A stretch of 62,240 bases of DNA from an uncultured Clostridia bacterium (GTDB lineage: Bacteria > Bacillota_A > Clostridia > TANB77 > CAG-508): positions 1 to 62,240 of the forward strand of contig CANQQF010000008.1 of NCBI GenBank assembly GCA_947625985.1, given 5' to 3'. Both the position numbers and the translations under genes were made by a program. Of this stretch, positions 53,711-62,240 are shown piece by piece (position 1 is the stretch's first letter; each line of letters starts with the position of its first letter). A model generated the notes under the pieces. That model had not been told where the DNA came from, made no database searches, and saw only the letters and a program-made list of their open reading frames with translations.

Positions 53711-54850
53711 TTATCTTTGCTTTGCACTAGCTCTTGAAATATTGAGCAAGACTCCAACTTCACACAATAATATAAATAAAGCTGTTCCTCCATAGCTAAA
53801 GAATGGCAGAGGCATACCTGTAGCTGGCATTGATGATGTTACAACTGCAATATTTATTATAACTTGTATCGCTACTAAAGATACTATTCCTATAGCAACA
53901 AGACTTCCAAACATATCTGGTGCTCTCATAGCAATTACAATCCCTCTCCATACGAAAATAGCAAATAAAATTATAACAAATGCACATCCTACAAAACCTA
54001 ATTCTTCCCCTAAAATTGAAAATATAAAATCATTATGAGGTTCTGGTATGTATAAAAATTTTTGCTTTGATTCTCCTAAACCAACACCAAATAGACCACC
54101 TGAGCCAATTGCATATAAACTTTGAATAACTTGCCATCCATCACCTGTTGCATCCTTCCATGGATCCAAAAATGTTACAACTCTTTGTAAACGATATTGT
54201 GCTGTTGTTACTATTGCAATAATAGTTGGTACTCCAAATGTTATGCCTGTTACCAAAAAGTGCCAAAATTTGCATCCTGCAATTATCATAATTATACTAC
54301 ATATTCCTATAATAACTATTGATGCACTAAAATGTGGTTGCAATAATAGTAACCCTATTACAGGAACTAATGGAATTAAGTGTAATACAAAACCTTTTCC
54401 ATACTTTGGTAAATTATCTCTATCTTTTGTTAATAGTCCTGCATAAAAAATAATCATCAAGAACTTAACTATTTCAGATGGTTGTACTGATAACGACTCT
54501 GTTACATATATCCATCTTTTAGCACCATTTATTTCTCTTCCCACTAATAACGTTATAGCTAATAATAGTATTGAAAATACTAATGCATATTTGTAGAATT
54601 TTTGATAAAATCTATAGTCTATTTTAGAAATTATCATCATAAATACCAACCCTGCAATAGCAAAGATTAGTTGTCTAGAAAAATATCTATAGCTATTTCC
54701 ACTTTCTGAAAGTGCAGAAGGTGAACTTGCTGACAATACCATAATTAGACCTAAAGCCAATAATAATAATACTGATACTAGTAAGGTAAAATCAATAGAG
54801 TTATTTAAAAAGCTAGAAAAACTTTTTTCTTTCTTCTTTTTTTTAGCCAT
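53711..54850 (-). CDS. ftsW: SEDS peptidoglycan polymerase FtsW
   Basis: Ten-helix membrane protein that polymerises glycan at the septum. A basic cytosolic leader (KKKKKEKS) precedes the first helix. Motifs include YRFYQKFYKYA, WIYVTESLSVQPSEIVKF, GGWQVIQSLYAIGSGG-type sequence with GLGESKQKFLYIPEPHNDFIF, and PLPFFSYGG near the end. FtsW and RodA/SpoVE share this fold; the position between mraY and murG favours FtsW or SpoVE. Confidence 0.92.
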   Translation of the reverse strand: MAKKKKKEKSFSSFLNNSIDFTLLVSVLLLLALGLIMVLSASSPSALSESGNSYRYFSRQLIFAIAGLVFMMIISKIDYRFYQKFYKYALVFSILLLAITLLVGREINGAKRWIYVTESLSVQPSEIVKFLMIIFYAGLLTKDRDNLPKYGKGFVLHLIPLVPVIGLLLLQPHFSASIVIIGICSIIMIIAGCKFWHFLVTGITFGVPTIIAIVTTAQYRLQRVVTFLDPWKDATGDGWQVIQSLYAIGSGGLFGVGLGESKQKFLYIPEPHNDFIFSILGEELGFVGCAFVIILFAIFVWRGIVIAMRAPDMFGSLVAIGIVSLVAIQVIINIAVVTSSMPATGMPLPFFSYGGTALFILLCEVGVLLNISRASAKQR

Positions 54851-54865
54851 TACTCTCTTCCCTTC

Positions 54866-55846
54866 TTAAACACAATTTATTCCTATAATACATAATAATA
54901 ATGTTATTAAACTAAACACTATTACTACTTTACTTTCTTTCCATCCTGATAATTCAAAATGGTGATGTAAAGGTGCCATTTTGAAAAATCTTTTTCCTCC
55001 TGTTTTCTTAAAGTATACAACTTGAATCATTACAGATAAAGTCTCTATTACTGGAATTAAAGCTATAATTAAAATTAACAATGGCATTTGCAAATACAAT
55101 GCCATACAAGCAATTATTCCTCCTAATAATAAAGATCCTGTATCTCCCATAAATACTTTTGCTGGATGTAAATTAAACATTAAAAATCCTAGTGTTGCTC
55201 CTATAACAACACTTCCAAATATTGAAATTTCTGGATATCCTTTTTGCATTGCAATTACTGTCAAAGCCGTAATAATGATTGTAGATACACTTGAAGCTAA
55301 CCCATCAATTCCATCAGTTAAATTTATAGCATTTGTTGTTGCTAATAGCACAAATACTGCAAAAGGTATATAAATAAAAACTGGCATTCCTATATATAAT
55401 GATTTAACTATTGGTAAATATAATGCTGTTCCATTAGCTTTATATAAATAGATAACAAATCCAACTGATATAATTAGTAATCCAAGCATTTTATAACTTG
55501 GTTTTAAACCTTTTGTGTTTTTTAGAACCAATTTTTTAAAGTCATCAATAAACCCTATTAATCCAAAACCTATTGTTGCTATTAGAATTGGTATTATTTT
55601 ATTTGTCGTTTCCTGATTACCACTAGCAGTAAGGTAAACACTTATCCCTATAACAAGAAGAATCATTGTTAAAATAATAATTATTCCTCCCATTGTTGGG
55701 GTTCCTTGTTTATTTAAGTGTGATTTAGGTCCATCATCCCTTTCAATTTGACCTACTTTCAGCTTTTTCAATGTCGGTATTATAATCATTCCTGCTACAA
55801 CAGATGTTAAGAACGATAGTAATAATATCGCAATTTCTATTTTCAT
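54866..55846 (-). CDS. mraY: Phospho-N-acetylmuramoyl-pentapeptide transferase
   Basis: Membrane enzyme forming lipid I. Catalytic acids are in FIDDFKK (DDxxK) and NLTDGIDGLA, with a third Asp in FMGDTGSL. The C-terminal PLHHHFE loop (MAPLHHHFELSGW) is diagnostic. About ten transmembrane segments; 326 residues. It lies 20 bases after murE. Confidence 0.97.
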   Translation of the reverse strand: MKIEIAILLLSFLTSVVAGMIIIPTLKKLKVGQIERDDGPKSHLNKQGTPTMGGIIIILTMILLVIGISVYLTASGNQETTNKIIPILIATIGFGLIGFIDDFKKLVLKNTKGLKPSYKMLGLLIISVGFVIYLYKANGTALYLPIVKSLYIGMPVFIYIPFAVFVLLATTNAINLTDGIDGLASSVSTIIITALTVIAMQKGYPEISIFGSVVIGATLGFLMFNLHPAKVFMGDTGSLLLGGIIACMALYLQMPLLILIIALIPVIETLSVMIQVVYFKKTGGKRFFKMAPLHHHFELSGWKESKVVIVFSLITLLLCIIGINCV

Positions 55847-55866
55847 TTTTTATCAAACCCTTTTCT

Positions 55867-57354
55867 TTATTTTTTGTTTTTTTCTAATTTTTCTATTATT
55901 TCTTTTACTATTATTCTTTCATCATAATCATACTTCACGCCATTTATCTCTTGATATGGTTCATGTCCTTTTCCAGCAAGAACTATTATATCTCTTTTTG
56001 TAGCCATTTTTATCGCCTCTGTTATGGCTTCAGTTCTATCAACTACTACTTTATATTTTCCTTTAGTCTTAACAATTCCTGCTTCTATTTCTTTAACTAT
56101 ATCTTCTGGTTTTTCTTTTCTAGGGTTATCTGAAGTAATAAATGTAAAGTCTGCTATTTTTCCTGAAATTTCTCCCATTATAGGTCTTTTTCCAGTATCT
56201 CTATCTCCACCACAACCAAATACTGATATTACTTTTCCTCTAGTATAACTTTTTACTGCTTGTAATATATTTTGTAAGCTTTCAGGTGAATGAGCATAGT
56301 CAATCATAATTGGTAATTCTAGTTTATTATCCACTAGCTCTGATCTTCCTGGTACTCTAACTTGTAACAAAGCTTCTTTTATTGTCTCACTGTCAATTCC
56401 TAATTTTTGTGCAACACTAATTGCTGCTAGTGAATTATATACACTAAATCTTCCTGGAATTCCAACCTTAACTCTTTCATTTCTAGTTGTTAGTTTTACT
56501 CTAAAGTCAACATATGAGTTCGTAATTGTTATATCTTTCGCTAATAAATTAGCATAGTTATCTATTCCATATGTTGTAATATTATTATCTTGAAATAGTT
56601 TTGGTATTTTAACTCCGTATAAATCATCTGTATTTACAATTCCAGTTTTACACATCTTAAATAATTTTAATTTTGACTCAAAATAGTCTTTCATATCTGG
56701 ATGTTCTTTTTCACTAATATGATCTTCTGAAAGATTTGTAAATACACACAAATCGAATTGACAACCATCTACTCTATGTAATTTTAAACTTTGAGAAGAT
56801 ACTTCCATAACAACATATTCAACACCTTCATCAGCCATTTCACTAAACATTCGCTGCATTTCTATACTTTCAGGAGTCGTTCTGTCACTATCCTTAAGCC
56901 TTCTTCCATTAATATATGTTGCAATTGTTCCAATTAACCCAACTTTTTTTCCTGCTTTTTCTAGTATTTCTTTTATCATAAATGTCGTTGTCGTTTTTCC
57001 TTTTGTTCCAGTTATTCCAATCAATTTAAATTTACTTGAAGGATTTCCAAAATAATTTGTAGAACTTATTGCTAATCCTCTTCTAGTATCTGGTAACGCT
57101 ATTATTGTTACTGTTTCTGGTATAACAGTTGTAGTTAAGTCTATACAATCTTCTTGAACCATAATAGCTACAGCTCCTTTTTGTATAACATCTTGTATAT
57201 ACTTGTGTCCATCTGAAACAAATCCTTTTATCGCTACAAACAAATCTCCTTTTTCAACTTTTCTAGAATCATTTTGTATTTCTCTAATATCTATATCTAT
57301 ATTTCCTCTTGCTTTTATGTTTTCTAAACCTATTAATAAGCTTCTTAAATTCAT
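55867..57354 (-). CDS. murE: UDP-MurNAc-tripeptide synthetase
   Basis: Adds the third amino acid to UDP-MurNAc-dipeptide. ATP loop GTKGKTT (116-122), then the TTPES motif and the central-domain HSPESL. The C-terminal DNPRKEKP motif is that of meso-diaminopimelate-adding MurE, consistent with dapF in this window. Length 495 is normal. First gene of the run; murD and murF, usually adjacent, are absent here. Confidence 0.96.
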   Translation of the reverse strand: MNLRSLLIGLENIKARGNIDIDIREIQNDSRKVEKGDLFVAIKGFVSDGHKYIQDVIQKGAVAIMVQEDCIDLTTTVIPETVTIIALPDTRRGLAISSTNYFGNPSSKFKLIGITGTKGKTTTTFMIKEILEKAGKKVGLIGTIATYINGRRLKDSDRTTPESIEMQRMFSEMADEGVEYVVMEVSSQSLKLHRVDGCQFDLCVFTNLSEDHISEKEHPDMKDYFESKLKLFKMCKTGIVNTDDLYGVKIPKLFQDNNITTYGIDNYANLLAKDITITNSYVDFRVKLTTRNERVKVGIPGRFSVYNSLAAISVAQKLGIDSETIKEALLQVRVPGRSELVDNKLELPIMIDYAHSPESLQNILQAVKSYTRGKVISVFGCGGDRDTGKRPIMGEISGKIADFTFITSDNPRKEKPEDIVKEIEAGIVKTKGKYKVVVDRTEAITEAIKMATKRDIIVLAGKGHEPYQEINGVKYDYDERIIVKEIIEKLEKNKK

Positions 57355-57428
57355 AACACTTCTCCTTGTATGACAATTTTTCTATCTTATTATATAACTA
57401 ATTTGTTTTTTTGTATAGCTTTTTGATA

Positions 57429-57472
57429 AAAAAAAGACCCTTAATTTATATTTATTAAAGGATCTTTTTTTT
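57429..57472 (-). terminator. Terminator of the zeta-like operon
   Basis: AAAAAAAGACCCTTAAT (57429-57445) pairs imperfectly with ATTAAAGGATCTTTTTTT (57454-57472). It lies after the minus-strand toxin-like gene and before murE. Confidence 0.7.
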
Positions 57473-57504
57473 ATTCATTTTATTTATATTTTACAATTTA
57501 AAAA

Positions 57505-58647
57505 TCAGTCTCTTGACCCATCATCGTTTTCTAAGTCGACTAAATTTTTTAATGCATTAAGGGCAGAATTTACTATTTCTTTTCTACCTTTTACAAATTC
57601 TATTTCCTCTTTATATCTTTCTTTTGCCTTATCTTCAAGAAATTCCAAATGACTTAATTCAATTTGCGAAATATCTTTTCTTTCCCTTAATTCTTTTAAA
57701 TCTTTTTCAAATTGTCCACTAACAATATATCTCATATTAGATTGGTCTTGTTCATTTTCAAAAGATTTTATTATACCTTCTAATAATAAGTTCTTCGTAT
57801 CAATTTCTTCTGGTCTTGAAAATTTATCTCTTCCTCTTTTGTATATTTTTAAATGATATTTTTTTGTATCTATATTGTCTCTAATTGTTGGCACTAATGA
57901 TAAAAAAGATTCATCATGTCTGTTTGCACCAGTTAATTTTGCCCCTGGCTTTTTATTTTTTAAGTTTTCTGCATATCTTTTATGTATTGCAACTCCACTT
58001 ACTAAATCTCCGACAGCTAAAGCGTGGAAGTCTATATCATAATCATTATCTTCTAATGCTTTTAAATCTACACCAATTATTCCTTGTGTTGATGATGGTG
58101 CAACTTCTACAAGAAAATTATAATTGTTATCCATTGCAAAATCAAAAACGTTTCTTGCATGGTCATATCCATCAATTCCTGTTAATGCACCAAAATTAAT
58201 AGGATCTTTTTTTCTTAGTTCTGAAGCATCAGCTCTTAAACCTTTATACTCATCAGGATTTATTACTGCAGTATCTTTATTTTGATCTAATACCAATTCT
58301 CTTAGTTTTGTTTTTCCTGCACCAGTTTGAGCTATTAATATATGAGCTTTTGGTTTCATTTTTCCCTGGCTTCTATTAACTGGTTTTTTATTTCCAAAAG
58401 TTGCCACTATAATTTCAAAAAATGTTTTTAAATAATCTTTATCTGATAATCTGTTATCTAGCATTGCTTGTCTAAGATTTTGATCTTTTATATTATCTGA
58501 TATTTCTGGATTCACCCTCCTGGTAGCATATTTTGCTAATCTTTTTGGATTAATTGGTAATTTAGCAATAAAGTCTTCATTTAACTCTTCCAATAATTCA
58601 TTTAATGTTTCTTCTGATATTTCGCATAGTTCTCTATTTTTCATCAT
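57505..58647 (-). CDS. Zeta-toxin-like P-loop protein, copy 1
   Basis: A 380-residue protein with a zeta-toxin kinase core. Walker A is QTGAGKTK (107-114). NPDEYK, DGYDHARNVFDFAMD, FLVEVAPSS and LTGANRHDES occupy the places of the Asp, substrate and lid motifs of zeta toxins. Unlike classic zeta toxins, where the P-loop is near the N-terminus, about 95 residues precede it. That region (PINPKRLAKY ... KDYLKTFF ... NKKPVN) is shared with the second copy. Known zeta toxins phosphorylate UDP-N-acetylglucosamine and block wall synthesis; the same activity here is inference. It overlaps its small upstream partner by four bases. The tail is helical. Confidence 0.78.
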   Translation of the reverse strand: MMKNRELCEISEETLNELLEELNEDFIAKLPINPKRLAKYATRRVNPEISDNIKDQNLRQAMLDNRLSDKDYLKTFFEIIVATFGNKKPVNRSQGKMKPKAHILIAQTGAGKTKLRELVLDQNKDTAVINPDEYKGLRADASELRKKDPINFGALTGIDGYDHARNVFDFAMDNNYNFLVEVAPSSTQGIIGVDLKALEDNDYDIDFHALAVGDLVSGVAIHKRYAENLKNKKPGAKLTGANRHDESFLSLVPTIRDNIDTKKYHLKIYKRGRDKFSRPEEIDTKNLLLEGIIKSFENEQDQSNMRYIVSGQFEKDLKELRERKDISQIELSHLEFLEDKAKERYKEEIEFVKGRKEIVNSALNALKNLVDLENDDGSRD

Positions 58648-58856
58648 AAAACTCCTTCTTTGCTTTTAGTTATAACTTTTTCTATTATTTCTTCATTTCC
58701 TACGTATACTTGATCTTTTATCTCTTGCAAAACATCAATTCTTTTTTCCAATTCTTTACTTTTATTTTTGTCTTTTTCAATTGAAAAATCATTCATCAAT
58801 TCTGAAATTTTGTTGTTAATTACCTCAATAGCAAGGTCTATCTTTTCACTATCCAT
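58644..58856 (-). CDS. Small antitoxin-like helical protein, copy 1
   Basis: A 70-residue charged helical protein directly ahead of the zeta-like gene (ATGA overlap), in the position of an antitoxin. It resembles the protein at 59870 (LEKRIDVLQEIKDQVYVGNEEI against LEQELKNLMDIQEEAYKANRKT), so the pair forms a family. I see no clear match to the epsilon or PezA antitoxins. Its ATG directly abuts the stop of the other toxin-like gene. Confidence 0.65.
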   Translation of the reverse strand: MDSEKIDLAIEVINNKISELMNDFSIEKDKNKSKELEKRIDVLQEIKDQVYVGNEEIIEKVITKSKEGVL

Positions 58857-59855
58857 TTAGACTCTTCCTTCCTCATATATAATTTCTAATTGTTCATATT
58901 GTTCTTTAGGTGCATTTCTTAGTTTCATTTGTTCTTTTATTAAATTGTATCTATTATTTAATTCTTTTTTTGTTTCAATATTATCAATTTTTCTTGCTTC
59001 TTTTATTGCTTCAACTGCAGATTTATACTTACTGTTAGGATATATTTTGATTGGTTCAAATCCACTTATCTTGTTTCCTCTAATATATATTTGAATATCC
59101 TTCTTGTCTTGTATATCTTCTACATTCTTTTCAAGAGCATCATATGATTCATTATGTCTTTTTATCCCCGTTAATTTAGCCGTTTTTAGACCATGAATAA
59201 TTTGCAATTCATATCTTTCATGTATTGATAACAAACTGTTTAGCCTACCAACAGCCAACACATGCACACTTAATTTATATTTATTTTCACATATTGTTTT
59301 CTCTATATTTTTACCTACTAGCCCCTTTCTTAATGATGGTGCAGATTCTTTAATTATATTATATTTATGTTCTAAAGCATATTGGTATACGTTATCTGCA
59401 TGATCATATCCATCTGGTCCAGTTAAGTATGGATATAATATTTGATAATTTTTTGCTATTTCTTGTGCATCATATCTAAAATGTTTATATTTATCTGAAT
59501 CAACAAATATACAATTTTCTTCTTCTCTTAATATTTTCGCTGTTAAATTACTTTTTCCGCTTCCTGTTTGTGCAGCAACTATATACATTTCTGGATTATT
59601 TACAGGTTTTTTATTATAAAATGTTATTGCCATTACATAATAAAAAGTTTTAAGATATTCTTCATCATTTAACAACTTTTCCTTCATTAGTTGTTTAACA
59701 TCCTCTGATATTCCATCTGAAAATTGAATTTCTTTAACTCTTTTTGCGTATTTTAATAGATTTTCTGGTTTGTCTGGCAACATTTCAATAATTATATTAG
59801 GAATATCTTTTATAATCTTTTTATATACCTCTATACTAATTCCTCTTTTTTCCAT
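58857..59855 (-). CDS. Zeta-toxin-like P-loop protein, copy 2
   Basis: A 332-residue paralogue of the protein at 57505. Walker A is QTGSGKSN (96-103). DSDKYK, DGYDHADNVYQYALE, IIKESAPSL and LTGIKRHNES follow at matching spacing. The N-terminal 90 residues (LPDKPENLLKYAKRV ... EEYLKTFYY ... NKKPVN) again match the other copy, so this is a shared domain. Identity between copies is only moderate, so the duplication is old or the two were acquired separately. The C-terminal helical part is about 45 residues shorter. Toxin activity is inferred. Confidence 0.76.
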   Translation of the reverse strand: MEKRGISIEVYKKIIKDIPNIIIEMLPDKPENLLKYAKRVKEIQFSDGISEDVKQLMKEKLLNDEEYLKTFYYVMAITFYNKKPVNNPEMYIVAAQTGSGKSNLTAKILREEENCIFVDSDKYKHFRYDAQEIAKNYQILYPYLTGPDGYDHADNVYQYALEHKYNIIKESAPSLRKGLVGKNIEKTICENKYKLSVHVLAVGRLNSLLSIHERYELQIIHGLKTAKLTGIKRHNESYDALEKNVEDIQDKKDIQIYIRGNKISGFEPIKIYPNSKYKSAVEAIKEARKIDNIETKKELNNRYNLIKEQMKLRNAPKEQYEQLEIIYEEGRV

Positions 59856-59869
59856 TCGTTACCCTTTCT

Positions 59870-60067
59870 TTAGATATTTAATATACCTTTTATTGTTTTT
59901 CTATTTGCTTTATATGCCTCTTCTTGAATATCCATAAGATTTTTTAGTTCTTGTTCTAAGATTTTCTTTTTTTCTTCATTATTTTGATTATTTATTTCAA
60001 ATATTTTCTCTGCTATTCTAGCCATTATTATTTCTAGTGATACTTCTAATTCTACATGCTCTTGCAT
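59870..60067 (-). CDS. Small antitoxin-like helical protein, copy 2
   Basis: A 65-residue helical protein and first gene of the zeta-like operon. Start at 60067 (MQEHVELEVS), which has AAGGAG upstream; an earlier ATG at 60085 adds six basic residues without a site. Shares the helix pattern of the 70-residue partner at 58644. The 14-base gap to the toxin-like gene carries a ribosome site. Confidence 0.65.
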   Translation of the reverse strand: MQEHVELEVSLEIIMARIAEKIFEINNQNNEEKKKILEQELKNLMDIQEEAYKANRKTIKGILNI

Positions 60068-60103
60068 AATTTTTCTCCTTTTCACTTTCCATAATTTGTT
60101 TCC

Positions 60104-60132
60104 ATATTATCATACTATTCGACTTTTTTCAA
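60104..60132 (-). promoter_or_regulatory. Promoter of the zeta-like operon
   Basis: TTGAAA at 60127-60132 and TAATAT at 60104-60109 on the minus strand, 17-base spacer. It lies directly after pyrI with no terminator in between, so pyrBI transcripts may also run in. Confidence 0.5.
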
Positions 60133-60135
60133 GTT

Positions 60136-60576
60136 TTATTCTATTATTTCTTGTTTTTTTGGGATTTTCGCTTCACAATATTTACAACGATATATCTTCT
60201 TATCTTTATCAGTCAATATAAAAATATTATCCAACTCTTGCTCTACAGATGTTATACATCTAGGATTTTTACATTTTACAATATTTACTACTTCGCTAGG
60301 TAATTTTACATGATATTTATCTACTCTTTTATCATCTTTTATAATATTTATTGTTATGTTCGGATCTATATAGCCTAATATATCTAAATCCAAATCTATA
60401 CTTTTATCTATTTTTATAATATCTTTTCTTCCCATTTTATTGCTTCTAGCATTAGTAATAATAGCAACTGAACATTCTAACTCTTCTAATTTAAGAGCCT
60501 CATATATTTCTAATCCTCTTTTAGCTTGAATATGGTCTATTACTATCCCATCTTTTATACTATCAATATTAATCAT
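60136..60576 (-). CDS. pyrI: Aspartate carbamoyltransferase regulatory subunit
   Basis: Binds CTP/ATP and controls PyrB. The C-terminal zinc domain has Cys102, Cys107, Cys131 and Cys134 (CKNPRC ... CKYC), which hold the PyrB interface. The N-terminal allosteric domain starts with DGIVIDHIQAKRG. At 146 residues it is complete. Its presence means pathway control by nucleotides acts on the enzyme. 10 bases after pyrB. Confidence 0.95.
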   Translation of the reverse strand: MINIDSIKDGIVIDHIQAKRGLEIYEALKLEELECSVAIITNARSNKMGRKDIIKIDKSIDLDLDILGYIDPNITINIIKDDKRVDKYHVKLPSEVVNIVKCKNPRCITSVEQELDNIFILTDKDKKIYRCKYCEAKIPKKQEIIE

Positions 60577-60586
60577 TATTATCCTC

Positions 60587-61501
60587 CTACCTTATATCCA
60601 ACATTTTTAATATTAGTGCCATTCTAATATATTTCCCATATAAAACTTGTTTAAAATAGCAAGCTCTTGGATCATCATCAACTTCTGTAGATATTTCATT
60701 TACTCTAGGCAATGGATGCATTATACACAAATCTTTTTTTGATCTTTCTAATTTTGGTTTATCTAATATATAATAATCTTTTAGTCTTAAGTAATCTTCT
60801 TCATTAAAAAATCTCTCTTTTTGAACTCTTGTCATATATAAAATATCAAGTTTATCTATATGTTCTTCTATATCATTAGTTTCTATATATTCTATATTAT
60901 TTTTTTCTAATATTTCTTCTTTCACATATCCAGGTGTTTTCAATTCTTCAGGTGAAATAAGCACAAATTTAATATTTTTATATCTTGACATTGCAGTAAT
61001 TAAAGAATGGACTGTTCTTCCAAATTTCAAATCTCCACATAACCCTATTGTTAAATCATTTAGTCTATTTTTTTCACAAGATATTGTTAATAAATCTGTT
61101 AGTGTTTGAGTAGGATGATTATGCCCACCATCTCCCGCATTAATTACAGGAACAGTAGTTTTCATAGATGCAACTAACGGTGCTCCTTCTTTTGGGTGCC
61201 TCATTGTAATAATATCACAATAACATCCAACAGTTCTTATTGTATCTGCAACACTTTCTCCTTTTGAAGCTGAACTTGTATCTGCAGACGAAAATCCTAA
61301 CACATTTCCTCCCAATTCCATCATTGCTGCTTCAAAACTAAGTCTTGTTCTTGTACTTGGTTCAAAAAATAAAGTAGCCAATTTCTTGTATTTGCATTTT
61401 TCAGAATAAAAATCTGGATGATGCATAATATCTTTGGCTACTTCTATTAATTCGTCTATTTCTGATTCTGTTAAATCTTTTATATCAATTAAATTTCTCA
61501 T
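60587..61501 (-). CDS. pyrB: Aspartate carbamoyltransferase catalytic subunit
   Basis: Joins carbamoyl phosphate and aspartate. Carbamoyl-phosphate loop [13 protein letters not shown] (STRTR 49-53), [26 protein letters not shown] and [10 protein letters not shown] are all present. Length 304. Separate from the pyrC-led operon, and preceded by its own promoter. Confidence 0.97.
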   Translation of the reverse strand: MRNLIDIKDLTESEIDELIEVAKDIMHHPDFYSEKCKYKKLATLFFEPSTRTRLSFEAAMMELGGNVLGFSSADTSSASKGESVADTIRTVGCYCDIITMRHPKEGAPLVASMKTTVPVINAGDGGHNHPTQTLTDLLTISCEKNRLNDLTIGLCGDLKFGRTVHSLITAMSRYKNIKFVLISPEELKTPGYVKEEILEKNNIEYIETNDIEEHIDKLDILYMTRVQKERFFNEEDYLRLKDYYILDKPKLERSKKDLCIMHPLPRVNEISTEVDDDPRACYFKQVLYGKYIRMALILKMLDIR

Positions 61502-61524
61502 ATTTACCTCCTATTTCTGTTATT

Positions 61525-61553
61525 ATTTTAATAAACTTTCTATTTAATGTCAA
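61525..61553 (-). promoter_or_regulatory. Promoter of pyrBI
   Basis: TTGACA at 61548-61553 and TAAAAT at 61525-61530 on the minus strand, 17-base spacer. The leader is under 25 bases, too short for attenuation. Confidence 0.7.
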
Positions 61554-61662
61554 TAACTCTAATATTCAAATAAAAAACACTAAATTTAGTATCTTTTAAT
61601 ATTATTTACTAAATCTTTTATATTAATCATTTTTACTATATCTTTTTAACCATTGAATACTA

Positions 61663-61689
61663 AAAAAGCTAGCAATATGCTAGCTTTTT
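61663..61689 (-). terminator. Terminator of the small gene at 61747
   Basis: AAAAAGCTAGCA (61663-61674) pairs with TGCTAGCTTTTT (61678-61689) around a 3-base loop, T-run on the minus strand. The rest of 61502-61746 holds only the pyrBI promoter. Confidence 0.8.
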
Positions 61690-61746
61690 CTGTTTTTTCA
61701 AAATCTTACTTTACTTTTTATTTAGCTCACTTAAAAGATATGATTT

Positions 61747-62022
61747 TTAGCTGTTCAAACTTTCTATTTTCTTTTCTAAATCTTCTACTTTTTTTGAAAG
61801 TTCATCCGTCTCTATTGCTTTTGAAAAAATGTCCATAATTTTATCTAATATGTCTACATCTAAATACATCAATTGATTCACAAGTCTAAATAGCTCGAAA
61901 TCTTCAACCTCTTTACCTTCATTTTTCTTGATGCACTGATATTTACATCCTATAATAGATACATAATACCGTTTAATTTCTTCATTTTTTTCTAACATTT
62001 CTTTAATTTCAACAACTTCCAT
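61747..62022 (-). CDS. Hypothetical protein with C-terminal coiled coil
   Basis: A 91-residue acidic protein I do not recognise. The first half has a two-Cys stretch (IIGCKYQCIKKNEG), the middle looks helical (LFRLVNQLMYLDVDILDKIMDIF), and the end (ELSKKVEDLEKKIESL) is a short coiled coil suited to dimerisation. A consensus promoter, an AAAGGAGC site and a terminator support a real single-gene unit. Confidence 0.65.
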   Translation of the reverse strand: MEVVEIKEMLEKNEEIKRYYVSIIGCKYQCIKKNEGKEVEDFELFRLVNQLMYLDVDILDKIMDIFSKAIETDELSKKVEDLEKKIESLNS

Positions 62023-62119
62023 TTTCTTTCTAGCTCCTTTTTGGTAATAATTATTAATAATAATTAATTTTCGAAAAAACCTCTCAACTGTATTTACTTG
62101 AAATATAAACGATACATAT

Positions 62120-62148
62120 ATTATATCATCTGTTTACATAAATGTCAA
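62120..62148 (-). promoter_or_regulatory. Consensus promoter of the gene at 61747
   Basis: TTGACA at 62143-62148 and TATAAT at 62120-62125 on the minus strand, 17-base spacer, both perfect. A leader of about 90 bases follows with an AT-rich dyad near 62050; no known riboswitch is recognised. Nothing else is seen from 62149 to 62240. Confidence 0.75.
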
Positions 62149-62240
62149 TTGCTAATTTTATTCTTTGTATTTAATTTATGATAAAATCACCTTAAAAGCT
62201 TGTAAGCAAAAATTTCACCCTAGTATGTATAAATTTGTAA

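Noticed and set aside
61653..61838. 61-codon plus-strand frame near the right end
   Set aside because: It spans a terminator hairpin and is antisense to the better supported gene at 61747-62022.

Overview
The window looks like part of the chromosome of an uncultured, low-GC, anaerobic, Gram-positive bacterium of the Clostridia. The DNA is very AT-rich and ribosome binding sites are strong (AGGAGG type). TGA is used as a stop, so the standard bacterial code fits. Energy genes are anaerobic (four-subunit pyruvate:ferredoxin oxidoreductase, ferredoxin). Cell-wall genes point to meso-diaminopimelate peptidoglycan (dapF, a MurE with a DNPR motif). A 24-residue SpoVM-like peptide at 22890-22964 suggests spore formation. 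No rRNA, tRNA or CRISPR array was found.

Layout. 1-2100: a decayed serine-recombinase element (three internal frameshifts) beside the 3' half of an M14 peptidase gene. 2105-5612: a glycine-rich pilin-like protein split by frameshifts, dapF, and a sortase-fold protein that has lost its catalytic His and Cys. 5811-7036: a nucleoside-kinase-like protein with a dCMP-deaminase-like enzyme. 7039-15218: one long minus-strand run, pyrC-pyrF-GT39-like-pyrK-pyrD-pheA-aminotransferase-rRNA methyltransferase, with a divergent PyrE-like gene. 16275-18241: two unrecognised genes. 18396-21838: tig-clpP-clpX. 21999-29792: rpmB, a pilin-like gene, spoVM, a 48-residue membrane protein, nth, a bactofilin-like membrane protein, then rpe-rsgA-prkC-prpC. 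The order prpC-prkC-rsgA-rpe-spoVM-rpmB is the Bacillus subtilis order with insertions.

29891-34839 is a compact five-gene minus-strand operon (NUDIX, radical SAM/SPASM, second radical SAM, P-loop kinase-like, membrane GT2). I cannot assign it to a known pathway. It is divergent from another nucleoside-kinase-like gene. 35742-43994 holds mutS2, an S4 protein (YlmH type), dxs, a von Willebrand A surface protein, enolase and a small acidic protein. 44028-48496 holds porGDAB, a flippase-like membrane protein and a ferredoxin. 48531-57354 holds lepB-holB-ricT and murE-mraY-ftsW-murG-histidine kinase. 57505-60067 is a tandem pair of zeta-toxin-like modules, each a small protein followed by a P-loop toxin-like protein. 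60136-61501 is pyrBI, and the window ends with an unrecognised small gene under a consensus promoter.

Together these genes cover de novo pyrimidine synthesis (pyrB, I, C, D, K, F and a PyrE-like gene; carAB not in the window), lipid-linked peptidoglycan precursor steps (murE, mraY, murG, ftsW; murD and murF not in the window), protein quality control and Ser/Thr kinase signalling. The stretches that look most novel are the 29891-34839 operon, the doubled zeta-like modules, the pseudo-sortase, and a glycine-rich gene in which the same extra base occurs at four copies of one motif.
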